Assembly: GCF_900143645.1 (NCBI RefSeq)
Contig: NZ_FRFD01000011.1
Location: forward strand, 240,168-304,167
Origin: Anaerocolumna xylanovorans DSM 12503
Lineage (GTDB): Bacteria > Bacillota > Clostridia > Lachnospirales > Lachnospiraceae
Reading direction: 5' to 3'
Length of the DNA stretch: 64,000 nt
In this document: piece after piece, positions 1 to 8,831 of the stretch
How positions within the stretch are numbered: the first letter of the stretch is position 1
Layout of the letters: each line of letters starts with the position of its first letter
Notes under the pieces: model-generated
Seen by the model: only the letters and a program-made list of their open reading frames with translations
Told to the model about the DNA's origin: nothing
Database searches by the model: none
Translations under genes and position numbers: made by a program

Positions 1-1229
1 ATAACACTTAAGTCATGAGAGATGAAAAGGTAAGTTAAGTTCTCCTGTTCCTTTAAATCCAGCAAAAGATTGATAATCTGTGACTGAATGGATACATCAA
101 GAGCAGATACAGCCTCATCGCAAACAACGAATTTCGGCTTTAATGCCAGAGCACGGGCAATTCCGATACGCTGACGCTGACCGCCGGAAAACTGGTGCGG
201 ATATCGGTGGATGAAGTAGGGAGCAAGTCCGCATTTCTCCATGACCTCCATAACATAATTCTGAAGCTTTTCATCATTTTTATCAAAATATTTATGTGCC
301 AGAAGACCTTCTGAAATAATCTGCCCTACTGTCATTCTGGGATTTAAGGATGAATAAGGATCCTGAAAGATTAATTGTAAGTCTTTACGGAGCTTACGGC
401 TCTCCTCTTCGTCCAGTCTTGCCAGGTTGATACCTTTATCCCTGTATACTTCATATTTTGCAAAATCAGGATTACCATCATACTTCTTCATGAGCTTGTA
501 AATCTCTGCCCGGATTTCTTCCAGTTCTTTTTCTTTTATCTTGATGAATTCATCCTGCTTTTCAATCTGTGAGAGGGTACCCTTAGTTGCAGCATCAATC
601 TGCACGGCTGTCTTTCCTTTTTCTTTTAAAGAAGAACGCTGTCCCTCATAAGCAACACGGGCTTCATTTTGCTTTTCTTTCAGCTTACGGTACTCAACTC
701 CCGCCTTATATTCCTTTACCAGAATATCAGAAACAGGAGCCAGATTGTCTGCTACAAAGAATCCGCCAATGAGCTGTACAATGTCTAAAAAGCTGTCTCT
801 GGAATGTTTTTCTGCCTCCAAAAGATGAGCTCTAAGTGCATATTTCTCATCGCCGTCCGGCAAAGCATCATATTGCTTTTTGATATTTTCAACTTTTTCT
901 TTTAAAGTAAAGTACTCTTTCTTTCTGTCTACCAGATGGTTAAGAATATCTAATACATAAGCAGGTGCAATTTCATCCACATCTCTGCCATAATACATAG
1001 TTCTTCCGTCTGTCTGCGCATATAACTGTAATAGTGTACGCCCAAGAGTAGACTTTCCGCAGCCGCTTTCTCCAACCAGTCCGAGAGTTTCTCCCTCGTA
1101 GATATCAAGGGTTATATCATCATTAGCCCTTACAAAGAGCTTTTCTTTTTGAATAAAGTTTTTCTTTATAGGAAAATATTGTTTTAAATTCTGAACCTTT
1201 ATTAATACTTTTCTATCCTTATTTGCCAT
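1..1229 (-). CDS. Oligopeptide ABC transporter ATP-binding protein, OppF/DppF type, 3' end outside window
   Basis: This is the second ATPase of a peptide importer; it energises uptake on the cytoplasmic face with the OppD homologue next door. 409 residues are present and the gene runs off the left edge. Walker A (GESGCGKST) lies near residues 53-61, the Q-loop (FQDPYSSLNP) near 288-297, the signature (FSGGQRQR) near 347-354 and Walker B (VVCDEAVSALD) near 368-378. Family members have about 45 residues between Walker A and the Q-loop. Here there are about 230, so roughly 185 extra Lys/Glu-rich, helix-prone residues are inserted at about 95-275. The start overlaps the end of the upstream oppD-like gene by 11 bases, which suggests translational coupling. 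The gene symbol is withheld because the substrate is unknown. Confidence 0.93.
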   Translation of the reverse strand, partial: MANKDRKVLIKVQNLKQYFPIKKNFIQKEKLFVRANDDITLDIYEGETLGLVGESGCGKSTLGRTLLQLYAQTDGRTMYYGRDVDEIAPAYVLDILNHLVDRKKEYFTLKEKVENIKKQYDALPDGDEKYALRAHLLEAEKHSRDSFLDIVQLIGGFFVADNLAPVSDILVKEYKAGVEYRKLKEKQNEARVAYEGQRSSLKEKGKTAVQIDAATKGTLSQIEKQDEFIKIKEKELEEIRAEIYKLMKKYDGNPDFAKYEVYRDKGINLARLDEEESRKLRKDLQLIFQDPYSSLNPRMTVGQIISEGLLAHKYFDKNDEKLQNYVMEVMEKCGLAPYFIHRYPHQFSGGQRQRIGIARALALKPKFVVCDEAVSALDVSIQSQIINLLLDLKEQENLTYLFISHDLSV

Positions 1230-2214
1230 TTGCCCTCACTCCTTTCTCCGGATAAAAACAACGAATAGGATGGCCTTTTTCCACTTCTACTAAAGCAGGC
1301 TCCTCATTGCGGCACTTATCCGTTGCATACTTACACCTGGGGGCAAATTTACATCCCTTTGGAAGATCCAAAGGATGGGGTACAGCTCCCGGAATAGCCT
1401 CTAAGCGGACACCGGTAGGTGTATCAAGCCTTGGAATAGAATACATAAGTCCCTCGGTATATGGATGAGAGTAATTATTTTCCTTTCCGAATATAACCCT
1501 GGAAGGAGCCATTTCCACTACCTGCCCGCAATACATAACGGCTACATCATCTGCCATTTCATTGATAACTCCAAGGTCATGGGTGATGAACAGGATGGAG
1601 GTTCCGTTTTCTTTCTTTAAAGCATTCATAAGCTTTAATATCTGAGCCTGAATCGTAACATCAAGTGCTGTTGTAGGCTCGTCAGCAATCAAAAGCTTAG
1701 GTTTGCAGGCAAGTGCCATAGCAATCATAACACGCTGTCTCATACCACCGGATAACTGGTGGGGATACTGCTTTGCAACAGCTTCCGGATTCGGTATATT
1801 AACCTGTCTTAACATTTCCACTACTTTTTTAGCCGCTGCCTTCTTGCTCATCCTCTGGTGGATGATAAAGGGCTCGGAAACCTGTCTTTCTACGGTAAAT
1901 ACCGGATTCAGGGAGGTCATAGGTTCCTGAAAGATAACGGATATATCATTTCCTCTTATCTTAGTCATATCCTTTATAGAAACATCTGCAAGATCTTTTC
2001 CGTCAAATATAACTTCACCGCTGTTAATATAACCATTGCCGTCTAACAGCTTTATAATACTCATAGCAGATACGCTCTTGCCGCTTCCGCTTTCTCCAAC
2101 AACGCCAAGAGTCTTACCTGCTTCAACCTCGTAAGAAACGCCGTTAACTGCCTTTATTATTCCCTTTTTCGTCGTAAAGAATGTGTGTAGGTCTCTTAAT
2201 TCCAGTAATGCCAT
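1219..2214 (-). CDS. Oligopeptide ABC transporter ATP-binding protein, OppD/DppD type
   Basis: A 331-residue ATPase of the peptide/nickel transporter family. Walker A is GESGSGKS, the Q-loop is FQEPMTSLNP, the signature is LSGGMRQRV and Walker B is LLIADEPTTALD. The C-terminal oligopeptide-transporter extension contains three cysteines (CKFAPRC and CRN), as usual for OppD. Length is normal, without the insertion seen in its partner. It lies 11 bases after the permease gene and overlaps the next ATPase gene, so the five transporter genes form one leftward operon. Confidence 0.96.
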   Translation of the reverse strand: MALLELRDLHTFFTTKKGIIKAVNGVSYEVEAGKTLGVVGESGSGKSVSAMSIIKLLDGNGYINSGEVIFDGKDLADVSIKDMTKIRGNDISVIFQEPMTSLNPVFTVERQVSEPFIIHQRMSKKAAAKKVVEMLRQVNIPNPEAVAKQYPHQLSGGMRQRVMIAMALACKPKLLIADEPTTALDVTIQAQILKLMNALKKENGTSILFITHDLGVINEMADDVAVMYCGQVVEMAPSRVIFGKENNYSHPYTEGLMYSIPRLDTPTGVRLEAIPGAVPHPLDLPKGCKFAPRCKYATDKCRNEEPALVEVEKGHPIRCFYPEKGVRANGK

Positions 2215-2225
2215 TGTATTCCCTC

Positions 2226-4052
2226 CTAACGTTCCTGTGATTTCGGATCGATTGCATCACGCAGTCCATCACCGGTCAGATTTATGCAAATTACGCAGAT
2301 ACCAAGAACAATGGAGGTAAATACCCATCTCCACCAATAGTTCTGTATTACGATACTGTTGTTGCAGCCATAGAGCATATTTCCCCATGTAGGCTGAGGT
2401 GCGGGAACACCAAATCCTAAGTAGGAAAGAGTTGCTTCTGTCAGCATACAGGTTGCAAAATCAAGGGTTGCAGTAACAATAATTACCGAAATAACGTTTG
2501 GCAGTATATGCTTAAATACAATAGACATCTGCTTTACACCAACTGCCTTTGCAGCTGTTACAAATTCCTTTTCACGTTCTGAAAACACCTGGGCACGCAC
2601 AAGACGTGAAAGGCTTGGCCACTGCAACAGACCCAGAATAATCATCATCAGGTAAATACGCTGGTTGGAAGATAGGGCATTGCCTAAAAGTGCTGAAAGG
2701 ATCATAGCAAAAGGAAGGAAAGGAAGTCCTGATACAATCTCTACGATACGCTGTAATATAATATCTACCTTACCGCCAAAGAAGCCAGAAACACCGCCGA
2801 TAATTACACCAATAATCGTTGATATAATAACTGCGATCGCACCAATGGTCATAGACATTCTTCCGCCATTAATCAACCGATTTAAAATATCTCTTCCTAA
2901 ATCATCTGAGCCTAAAAGATATCCTTTTAATCCCCATGTCAGAATCTTTCCGCTGTCTGTGACAGCATAATTCTGATAGGCACCGGTAAATAGTTTTACA
3001 ACCTTGCTGTTCTTCACCGAAGCAGGTACTGATGCCTGGTTATAATTATCAAAGCCCCAGGCTATCGCTTTACCATCTTCTGTAATTCCGGTATAATGAT
3101 ATCTTCCGGCTTCCAAAGCTACTATCTTACTGGTAATTTCGGGTACTTTTCCTTCTCCTCTTTCGGAGAGATTACCCCATACAAATACCTTACCATCACT
3201 GTTTACTGCTGCCATAGTGGAAGCAGTTGCAGCAACATCGACAACCGTTCCCATGTTCTCAGGCATCTTGGTATATCCGTTGCTCTGCTTTCCAAGGTAT
3301 ACAGCCTGGCCATCCTTGGTAAGTCCTAAAACAGCATCTGCTGTTGTAACCACCTTAACAATCTGGCCTTGATAATTATGTGTATTTTTATAATCATTGT
3401 TTGCTTCATTACCAAAGAAATAGGTATGTCCGTCAGCTGTTAAGATAACAGAACATTGATAACCTGCAATAACATCTACAATATTGGTAAGTTCCTTTAC
3501 TTTATCCGGAACAGCACACTGCTTCTGCCTGTCATTGCCCCATGCAAAGACCTTGCCCTCTTCATTTAAAGCAAGTATATGGTCAAAGCCGGCAGATATA
3601 CGCTTAATCTTTCCCATATTAGAGGGAACGTATTTTAAGTTCAGAGTACTTGTAATCTTTGTCTTACCCCACATATATAACTGGCCACTGTCTGAAACAG
3701 CAATTGTATATGTAGGTCCTACGGAGATTTCCGCCACCTTTCCCTCTAAGGAGGAAGGCACCTTCATCAAATCCAAGCCCGGATTCACATTCTGCTGGCT
3801 GGTTTCTGTATAAGATAAATCCAGCTTCACAAAGAAAGGTCCGATAATAACGACAGCAAATATCAGTAAAAACACAATTAGGCCGGTCATAGACAGCCTG
3901 TTGCTGGTAAAATTTTTGATAATTGTTCTTACAGGTCCTTGCATCTGTTCTTCTTCTAAAATGGATAATTTTTTCTTCCCAGTACCAAAGGCCTTAATAA
4001 AAAGAAGCTGTAAAAAACTTTTTTTCTTTTTGGGCGTATTCTTGTTGTCCAT
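2226..4052 (-). CDS. Oligopeptide ABC permease, OppC/DppC type, with an internal seven-repeat RCC1-like propeller
   Basis: A 608-residue permease, about twice the usual 300. Residues 1-50 are cytoplasmic and basic, and TM1 is about 53-75. The conserved LLGSDDLGRD segment that normally follows the first external loop only appears at about 379. Between them (about 105-377) are seven repeats of about 30-50 residues, each with a core like AGxxHxxAL-x-x-x-G-x-V-x-x-W-G; these are RCC1 repeats, and seven would close one propeller. The remainder (about 395-600) is a standard BPD_transp_1 domain with the EAA-type loop (VTAAKAVGVKQ). Topology puts the propeller outside the membrane, where it could contact the binding protein, the cell wall or substrate. 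That role is inference. Confidence 0.93.
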   Translation of the reverse strand: MDNKNTPKKKKSFLQLLFIKAFGTGKKKLSILEEEQMQGPVRTIIKNFTSNRLSMTGLIVFLLIFAVVIIGPFFVKLDLSYTETSQQNVNPGLDLMKVPSSLEGKVAEISVGPTYTIAVSDSGQLYMWGKTKITSTLNLKYVPSNMGKIKRISAGFDHILALNEEGKVFAWGNDRQKQCAVPDKVKELTNIVDVIAGYQCSVILTADGHTYFFGNEANNDYKNTHNYQGQIVKVVTTADAVLGLTKDGQAVYLGKQSNGYTKMPENMGTVVDVAATASTMAAVNSDGKVFVWGNLSERGEGKVPEITSKIVALEAGRYHYTGITEDGKAIAWGFDNYNQASVPASVKNSKVVKLFTGAYQNYAVTDSGKILTWGLKGYLLGSDDLGRDILNRLINGGRMSMTIGAIAVIISTIIGVIIGGVSGFFGGKVDIILQRIVEIVSGLPFLPFAMILSALLGNALSSNQRIYLMMIILGLLQWPSLSRLVRAQVFSEREKEFVTAAKAVGVKQMSIVFKHILPNVISVIIVTATLDFATCMLTEATLSYLGFGVPAPQPTWGNMLYGCNNSIVIQNYWWRWVFTSIVLGICVICINLTGDGLRDAIDPKSQER

Positions 4053-4065
4053 ACTTAGCCTCCTC

Positions 4066-5052
4066 CTAATGATTTACCCTGACACGGGGATCAACAAAAC
4101 CATAGCTTAAATCTATAATTAAGTTACCGATTAATGCGACAACCATATAAAACATCTGTACCGCAAGCGCAACATTGTAATCCTGATTCATAAGGGCATC
4201 CATATAAAATTTACCCATACCGTTAAGGTTAAACATCTGTTCAATAACGAGAGAGCCGGAAAAAATACTGATAAACCAGCCGATAATTAATGTAATTACC
4301 GGAAGAAGTGCGTTTCTCCAGGCGTGGGAATAGATAACGACCTTTTCCTTTAAACCTTTTGCTCTGGCTGTCCTGATATAGTCCATACGAAGGGCTTCTA
4401 TCATAGCAGCACGGACATATCTTGTCATACCGCCTAAGGAACCAATTGTCATAACAATCAAAGGCAGTGCCAGATAATGCATTCTGTCAAGGAAAAATAC
4501 TATACCAGTTCCATGAAAGTTCGGCGTATTCATACCGCTGACGGGAAACCACCGCAGGGTAACTGCAAATAAGAAAATACTGACAAGCGTTATAATAAAT
4601 ATTGGCAAACTGTAACCTACAATGGTTAAAACCTGTACCACATTATCCATCACAGAATTACGTTTTACCGCACATTTAATTCCGAGTGGAATCGATATGC
4701 CAAGTGCTAAAATGGTTGCAAATATATTAATAAAAATGGTATTCCCCATAGGCGCTTTAATCAAGTCGACAACCGGCTTTTTATGCCTTGTTGACATACC
4801 AAAATCCCCCTGTAATACTCCGCCGATCCATTTACCGTATTTAACGATAATAGGATCATCAAGTCCCATCTGCTTTCTTAACTGTTCATATCTCATTTGA
4901 TATGCTTCAGGTCTCATGGTTTTTTTAAGAGGCTCCAATTCTGCTCTTGCCGGATCTCCGGGTATTAGATTATACAAAAAGAACATAACGAGAGACATGA
5001 TAAAAAATACAAAAATCATGTAAAGCACTCTCTTCCCAATATACTTTAACAT
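4066..5052 (-). CDS. Oligopeptide ABC permease, OppB/DppB type
   Basis: A 328-residue inner-membrane permease and partner of the OppC homologue. The N-terminal TM begins at about residue 8. The conserved early motif LIPGDPAR is present, and the EAA loop reads IRTARAKGLKEKVV. Six transmembrane segments and the terminal DPRVRV motif fit the family. It lies 13 bases upstream of the OppC gene, and about 240 bases containing two hairpins separate it from oppA. Confidence 0.95.
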   Translation of the reverse strand: MLKYIGKRVLYMIFVFFIMSLVMFFLYNLIPGDPARAELEPLKKTMRPEAYQMRYEQLRKQMGLDDPIIVKYGKWIGGVLQGDFGMSTRHKKPVVDLIKAPMGNTIFINIFATILALGISIPLGIKCAVKRNSVMDNVVQVLTIVGYSLPIFIITLVSIFLFAVTLRWFPVSGMNTPNFHGTGIVFFLDRMHYLALPLIVMTIGSLGGMTRYVRAAMIEALRMDYIRTARAKGLKEKVVIYSHAWRNALLPVITLIIGWFISIFSGSLVIEQMFNLNGMGKFYMDALMNQDYNVALAVQMFYMVVALIGNLIIDLSYGFVDPRVRVNH

Positions 5053-5125
5053 TCTTATTCCTCCTACAATTGTAACGAATCATGCAAAACTTTAACAGAT
5101 TTTCTTCTATCATAAATAAATAGGC

Positions 5126-5174
5126 TTCTTCATTATGCTTAGAAATAATGTCAGCTTCTAAGCACAGTGAAGAA
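5126..5174 (-). terminator. Interrupted long hairpin between oppA and oppB
   Basis: Outer arms TTCTTCA/TGAAGAA (5126-5132, 5168-5174) and inner arms TGCTTAGAA/TTCTAAGCA (5136-5144, 5156-5164) can stack on one stem. With the hairpin at 5237 it forms a double structure after the binding-protein gene. Such intercistronic hairpins commonly raise the ratio of binding protein to permease. No clean T-tract follows, so an RNA-stability role is as likely as termination. Confidence 0.5.
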
Positions 5175-5236
5175 TCCTATTCTTAAGCATAGACACTTTC
5201 TTGATAACTTTTAAAATACATATTCTTTTATTCATA

Positions 5237-5267
5237 AGAAATAGGGTATTTATCATACCCTATTTCT
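5237..5267 (-). terminator. Hairpin just after oppA
   Basis: A perfect inverted repeat (AGAAATAGGGTA / TACCCTATTTCT) 24 bases beyond the oppA stop codon. Probably a partial terminator or RNA stabiliser giving excess binding protein over the downstream permease genes. Confidence 0.6.
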
Positions 5268-5291
5268 TGATTAATATAAAATGCAATTAAA

Positions 5292-7202
5292 TTATTTCTG
5301 TTCTTCTACAGAAGCGTACATAAGAGCATACTTCATATCCCAAATACCATTAGGATTATAATTCTTTAATTTTGCATTATAGAAGTCATGATAGAGATTG
5401 GAGTATAAAGGAATATCGGGTAATAAATAATTCCATTTTTCAATAAAGGAAACAAATTTAGATTCAAAGGTGGTTTTATCTGCAGGATCAACCAGAACCA
5501 TATCCTTTGTAAGCTTATCGAGTTCCTCGTCCTTTATAAAGTTGGTATTATCCCCGCCCTTAATAGTATATTGCTGAACCATATCATATATAGGTGTAAA
5601 TCCGGTTGCAAGGTTAAACATATTATAAGTGGGAACTTCATATTTCTTGTCATTAGAGCCATCTCTGTACAGGTAGCTTAATAATTCTGTAAATGTCATA
5701 ACTGTCTGGTTAATCTTGATACCAGCAGCAGCAACATCAGGATTATTCTGTAACTTAACTACCAAAAGTTCAGATACAGGATTTTGTTCGGAGGATGCCC
5801 ATTCAATAACAAGAGGCATTAAGGTTCCGTCATCTAACTTCTTGTAACGTACGCCAGAGGTATAGTCCTTACCGTCTTTGCCATATACCCAGCCGCCGTC
5901 TTCCAGTAATTTAACAGCATCATCAAGGCTGTAAGGATAAGAATCCAGTTTTTCATCCAAGGTATCCTTGGTATCCTGATACATCCACATTGCAGGTCCA
6001 TAAGGTCCGTTAACAACAGAACCGAAACCGCCTGTAAAGGCCTTGGCAAAATCATTACGATCTAACAGATGTGCAATAGCCTGACGAACTTCAACAAACT
6101 GTGTGGGTCCAAAATCACAGGCAAACTGCAGTTTACCATAACCATTACGATCATAGGATGAATAAGCAAAACCACCCTTATCAACTAAATCAAGTCCGGC
6201 ATTGATTTCATCACCGCTTGACATACCATTTAATAAATCAACAGATCCGGTTGATAATTCATCAAGAGCTGTTTCAGTTGTAACTTTTTTATAGATAATT
6301 GTCTTTATGCTGGGTTTCTGTCCGTCGCGGTTTCCTAAATACTTAGGGTTAACTTCGATAACAGCCTCTTTGGCGGATCCATTAAAGCTAACAGCATTAT
6401 AAGCTCCGCAAGTAATGGCAGGAACCTTTGTTCTGGCAGCATTAATCTTATCCTTATAATTTTCTACTGTAAAGTTATCAGAGAAATAAGCACCTTTTCC
6501 GTCATCTGAAATTGTAACCTTATCATCTGTCCAGAAAGAAAGCTTTGTAGGCTGTACCTGCACTAAACCTAACTCAAAGAAATAAGGAAGATTAGATGCA
6601 TCAATTGTAACGGCGAATGTATCATCACTGATTAAATTAACGCCGGAAAATTCTTTTGTCTTGCCGCTTGAGAAATCTGTAAATCCTTTGAAATACATAC
6701 CAACAATAGTATTATTGGCACCCATATCGGCGATTTGCTTTGATGACCATAAAAGCAGATTGGCAACATAGTCTTTGGCTGTAATAGGTGTTCCATCATT
6801 CCATACAAGGTTGTTGTTAATGGTCCATGTATAAGTCTTTGAACCGTCCTCGTTACTGGTAACCTTATAATCCTTAACTACTGTTTTATCTACAACAAAT
6901 TCACCGGCATCCGTAATATCTGTGGTAGGATATCCGTTTGTCATGTAAAAAATATCATTATCAGCAGCGCCATTTTGGAAATAAGGTATAAACTCACCGC
7001 TTAGATCTGTTGTACTACCTATTATAATCTGTCCGCTGGGTTCAGCGGGCGCCTGAGTAGGAGCCTCAGTAGGTTCATCTGTGGTGTCAACAGGAGCAGT
7101 AGTAGGCTCTGTTGATATTCCCGTGTCATTCTTTCCTTTGCAGCCTGCAAGGGAAAATACCATGACTACGGTCAGCAATAATGCTAACACTCTTTTTTGC
7201 AT
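5292..7202 (-). CDS. Oligopeptide ABC transporter substrate-binding lipoprotein, OppA/DppA family (SBP_bac_5)
   Basis: A 636-residue extracellular lipoprotein that captures the substrate for the importer downstream. The signal peptide ends in LAGC with the acylated Cys at residue 21. A Thr/Pro/Glu-rich linker (about 25-57) follows. The mature domain shows SBP_bac_5 features, including NNNLVWNDGTPITAKDYV (about 125-145), where the family typically has a W-(S/N)-DG-x-P-(L/I)-T-A-x-D motif. A strong ribosome binding site (AAGGAGGAAATTT) precedes the ATG. It is the promoter-proximal gene of the operon and is followed by two hairpins. The substrate, peptide or otherwise, cannot be told from sequence. 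Confidence 0.95.
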   Translation of the reverse strand: MQKRVLALLLTVVMVFSLAGCKGKNDTGISTEPTTAPVDTTDEPTEAPTQAPAEPSGQIIIGSTTDLSGEFIPYFQNGAADNDIFYMTNGYPTTDITDAGEFVVDKTVVKDYKVTSNEDGSKTYTWTINNNLVWNDGTPITAKDYVANLLLWSSKQIADMGANNTIVGMYFKGFTDFSSGKTKEFSGVNLISDDTFAVTIDASNLPYFFELGLVQVQPTKLSFWTDDKVTISDDGKGAYFSDNFTVENYKDKINAARTKVPAITCGAYNAVSFNGSAKEAVIEVNPKYLGNRDGQKPSIKTIIYKKVTTETALDELSTGSVDLLNGMSSGDEINAGLDLVDKGGFAYSSYDRNGYGKLQFACDFGPTQFVEVRQAIAHLLDRNDFAKAFTGGFGSVVNGPYGPAMWMYQDTKDTLDEKLDSYPYSLDDAVKLLEDGGWVYGKDGKDYTSGVRYKKLDDGTLMPLVIEWASSEQNPVSELLVVKLQNNPDVAAAGIKINQTVMTFTELLSYLYRDGSNDKKYEVPTYNMFNLATGFTPIYDMVQQYTIKGGDNTNFIKDEELDKLTKDMVLVDPADKTTFESKFVSFIEKWNYLLPDIPLYSNLYHDFYNAKLKNYNPNGIWDMKYALMYASVEEQK

Positions 7203-7317
7203 AAAATTTCCTCCTTAAAATATTTTTGATACTACCCTATAATATTTGCTTTGCAACTGAAAATATGTATGTAATTATTTTAGTAAATTAAAGAATTAAC
7301 TTATTAAAACATTATAC

Positions 7318-7360
7318 AAAAAAAGCCTTTCCTCATTCTCTCTGAATGATTCAGAAAAGC
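7318..7360 (-). terminator. Premature terminator (attenuator) in the oppA leader
   Basis: On the minus strand an imperfect GC-containing hairpin (arms near 7325-7338 and 7345-7360, with CATTC/GAATG at the loop) is followed by seven T residues. It lies between the oppA promoter and the oppA start, so most transcripts would have to pass it. The leader RNA before it is about 90 bases. No known riboswitch class was recognised. Confidence 0.5.
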
Positions 7361-7423
7361 ACCATTGCAAACAAATTTTATCGGACTATATCTTTACGAC
7401 TTTAAGCCGCCATCACAAGTTGT

Positions 7424-7452
7424 ATTATATAATACAATTACTTGATTGTCAA
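7424..7452 (-). promoter_or_regulatory. Consensus sigma-A promoter of the opp operon
   Basis: Minus strand: TTGACA (7452-7447), 17-base spacer, TATAAT (7429-7424). Both hexamers match the consensus exactly. Transcription would start near 7417, about 215 bases before the oppA start, leaving a long structured leader. Confidence 0.8.
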
Positions 7453-7703
7453 CGAATCTTTACAAACATTGTATTCATCTATATTTATACACTTTACATA
7501 TTGTATTTTACTTATTTTTCAGCATTTTATATGTAGAAAAATACAATTTTTATGATTACTTATTTATCTATGACATAATATGCTTTTTAACTTCAAAATC
7601 TTTCACTAATATACAGCATGTTTTTACGATAAAACTGTTATAATGCTCAAATTCTACCATCATTTTTTTACTGGTATTTTCAGGTTACACTGTTTCATGA
7701 ATA
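7453..7703. other. AT-rich intergenic DNA, no feature seen
   Basis: This stretch between the opp promoter and the terminator of the GGGtGRT gene is very AT-rich. The one longer reading frame has no ribosome binding site and a low-complexity Phe/Tyr/Leu composition, so it is not called. Confidence 0.5.
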
Positions 7704-7755
7704 AAAAGCATGAAGGAACCCGGGGACAAAACACAGGGGTTCTCTTCATGCTTTT
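7704..7755 (-). terminator. Rho-independent terminator after the GGGtGRT gene
   Basis: Long inverted repeat with arms AAAAGCATGAAG-GAACCC and GGGGTTC-T-CTTCATGCTTTT. Arms flanked by A and T runs make it usable in both directions. It lies 44 bases past the stop codon. Confidence 0.8.
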
Positions 7756-7798
7756 AATCAAATACTTCGTCTAACCAGACTTAAACTTTACAGAATAA

Positions 7799-8809
7799 TT
7801 AGAACTTGCCTGCGTCAGCACTCTGCTGGATCGCAACTGCTACAGCAACGGTGGCTCCAACCATAGGATTATTTCCCATGCCGATTAAGCCCATCATCTC
7901 AACGTGAGCGGGAACGGATGAAGAACCTGCAAACTGAGCGTCAGAGTGCATTCTTCCCATTGTATCCGTCATACCGTAGGAAGCAGGACCTGCTGCCATG
8001 TTATCAGGATGAAGAGTTCTTCCTGTTCCGCCGCCGGAAGCTACGGAGAAATATTTCTTACCCTGTTCAACACATTCCTTCTTGTAGGTACCTGCAACGG
8101 GATGCTGGAATCTGGTAGGATTGGTGGAGTTACCGGTAATGGAAACATCTACACCTTCCTTGTGCATGATAGCAACACCTTCTGTTACATCGTTGGCACC
8201 ATAGCAGTTAACCTTAGCTCTGTCTCCTGTGGAGTAAGATTTTCTGAACACTTCTTTTACTTCACCGGTGTAATAGTCCATCTGTGTTTCTACGAATGTA
8301 AAGCCATTAATTCTGGAGATAACCTGAGCGGCATCTTTTCCAAGACCGTTTAAGATTACTCTTAATGGCTCTTTTCTTACCTTGTTGGCAGAAAGAGCAA
8401 TACCGATGGCACCTTCTGCTGCTGCAAAGGATTCATGTCCCGCAAGGAAAGCAAAGCACTTTGTCTCTTCTTCTAACAACATCTTTCCTAAATTACCGTG
8501 TCCTAAACCAACCTTTCTCTGGTCAGCAACGGAACCGGGGATACAAAAAGCCTGAAGTCCTTCACCAATAGCTGCTGCTGCATCTGCTGCTCTTCTGCAG
8601 TCTTTCTTGATAGCGATAGCAGCACCAATAAGGTATGCCCAACAGGCATTCTCAAAACAGATAGGCTGAATAGCCTTTACCTGGTTGTATACATCAAGAC
8701 CGGCTGCTTTTGTAATCTCTTCTGCTTCTTCGATAGAAGCTATTCCATAGCTGTTTAATACAGCATTGATTTTGTCTATTCTTCTTTCATATGATTCAAA
8801 TAAAGCCAT
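7799..8809 (-). CDS. GGGtGRT family protein
   Basis: A 336-residue protein of the family named for its GGGtGRT motif, here GGGTGRT at about residues 259-265. Several conserved Cys (CFENAC near 51-56, CRR near 71) and Gly-rich stretches are present. The family's reaction is not established to my knowledge. It is found beside a NifU-like scaffold, as here, where its start is 22 bases after that gene, so a role in Fe-S handling or in an unknown Fe-S enzyme is plausible. No signal peptide or membrane segment is visible. The minus-strand ATG has a good ribosome binding site (AAGGAGGATACATAAA). Confidence 0.9.
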   Translation of the reverse strand: MALFESYERRIDKINAVLNSYGIASIEEAEEITKAAGLDVYNQVKAIQPICFENACWAYLIGAAIAIKKDCRRAADAAAAIGEGLQAFCIPGSVADQRKVGLGHGNLGKMLLEEETKCFAFLAGHESFAAAEGAIGIALSANKVRKEPLRVILNGLGKDAAQVISRINGFTFVETQMDYYTGEVKEVFRKSYSTGDRAKVNCYGANDVTEGVAIMHKEGVDVSITGNSTNPTRFQHPVAGTYKKECVEQGKKYFSVASGGGTGRTLHPDNMAAGPASYGMTDTMGRMHSDAQFAGSSSVPAHVEMMGLIGMGNNPMVGATVAVAVAIQQSADAGKF

Positions 8810-8831
8810 TTTATGTATCCTCCTTCGGTTA

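Noticed and set aside
2665..2970. Pro/Ile-rich plus-strand frame antisense to the OppC-type gene
   Set aside because: A shadow of transmembrane codons on the other strand.
7446..7643. 65-codon plus-strand frame in the opp upstream region
   Set aside because: Low-complexity AT-driven composition, no ribosome binding site, and it overlaps the opp promoter.
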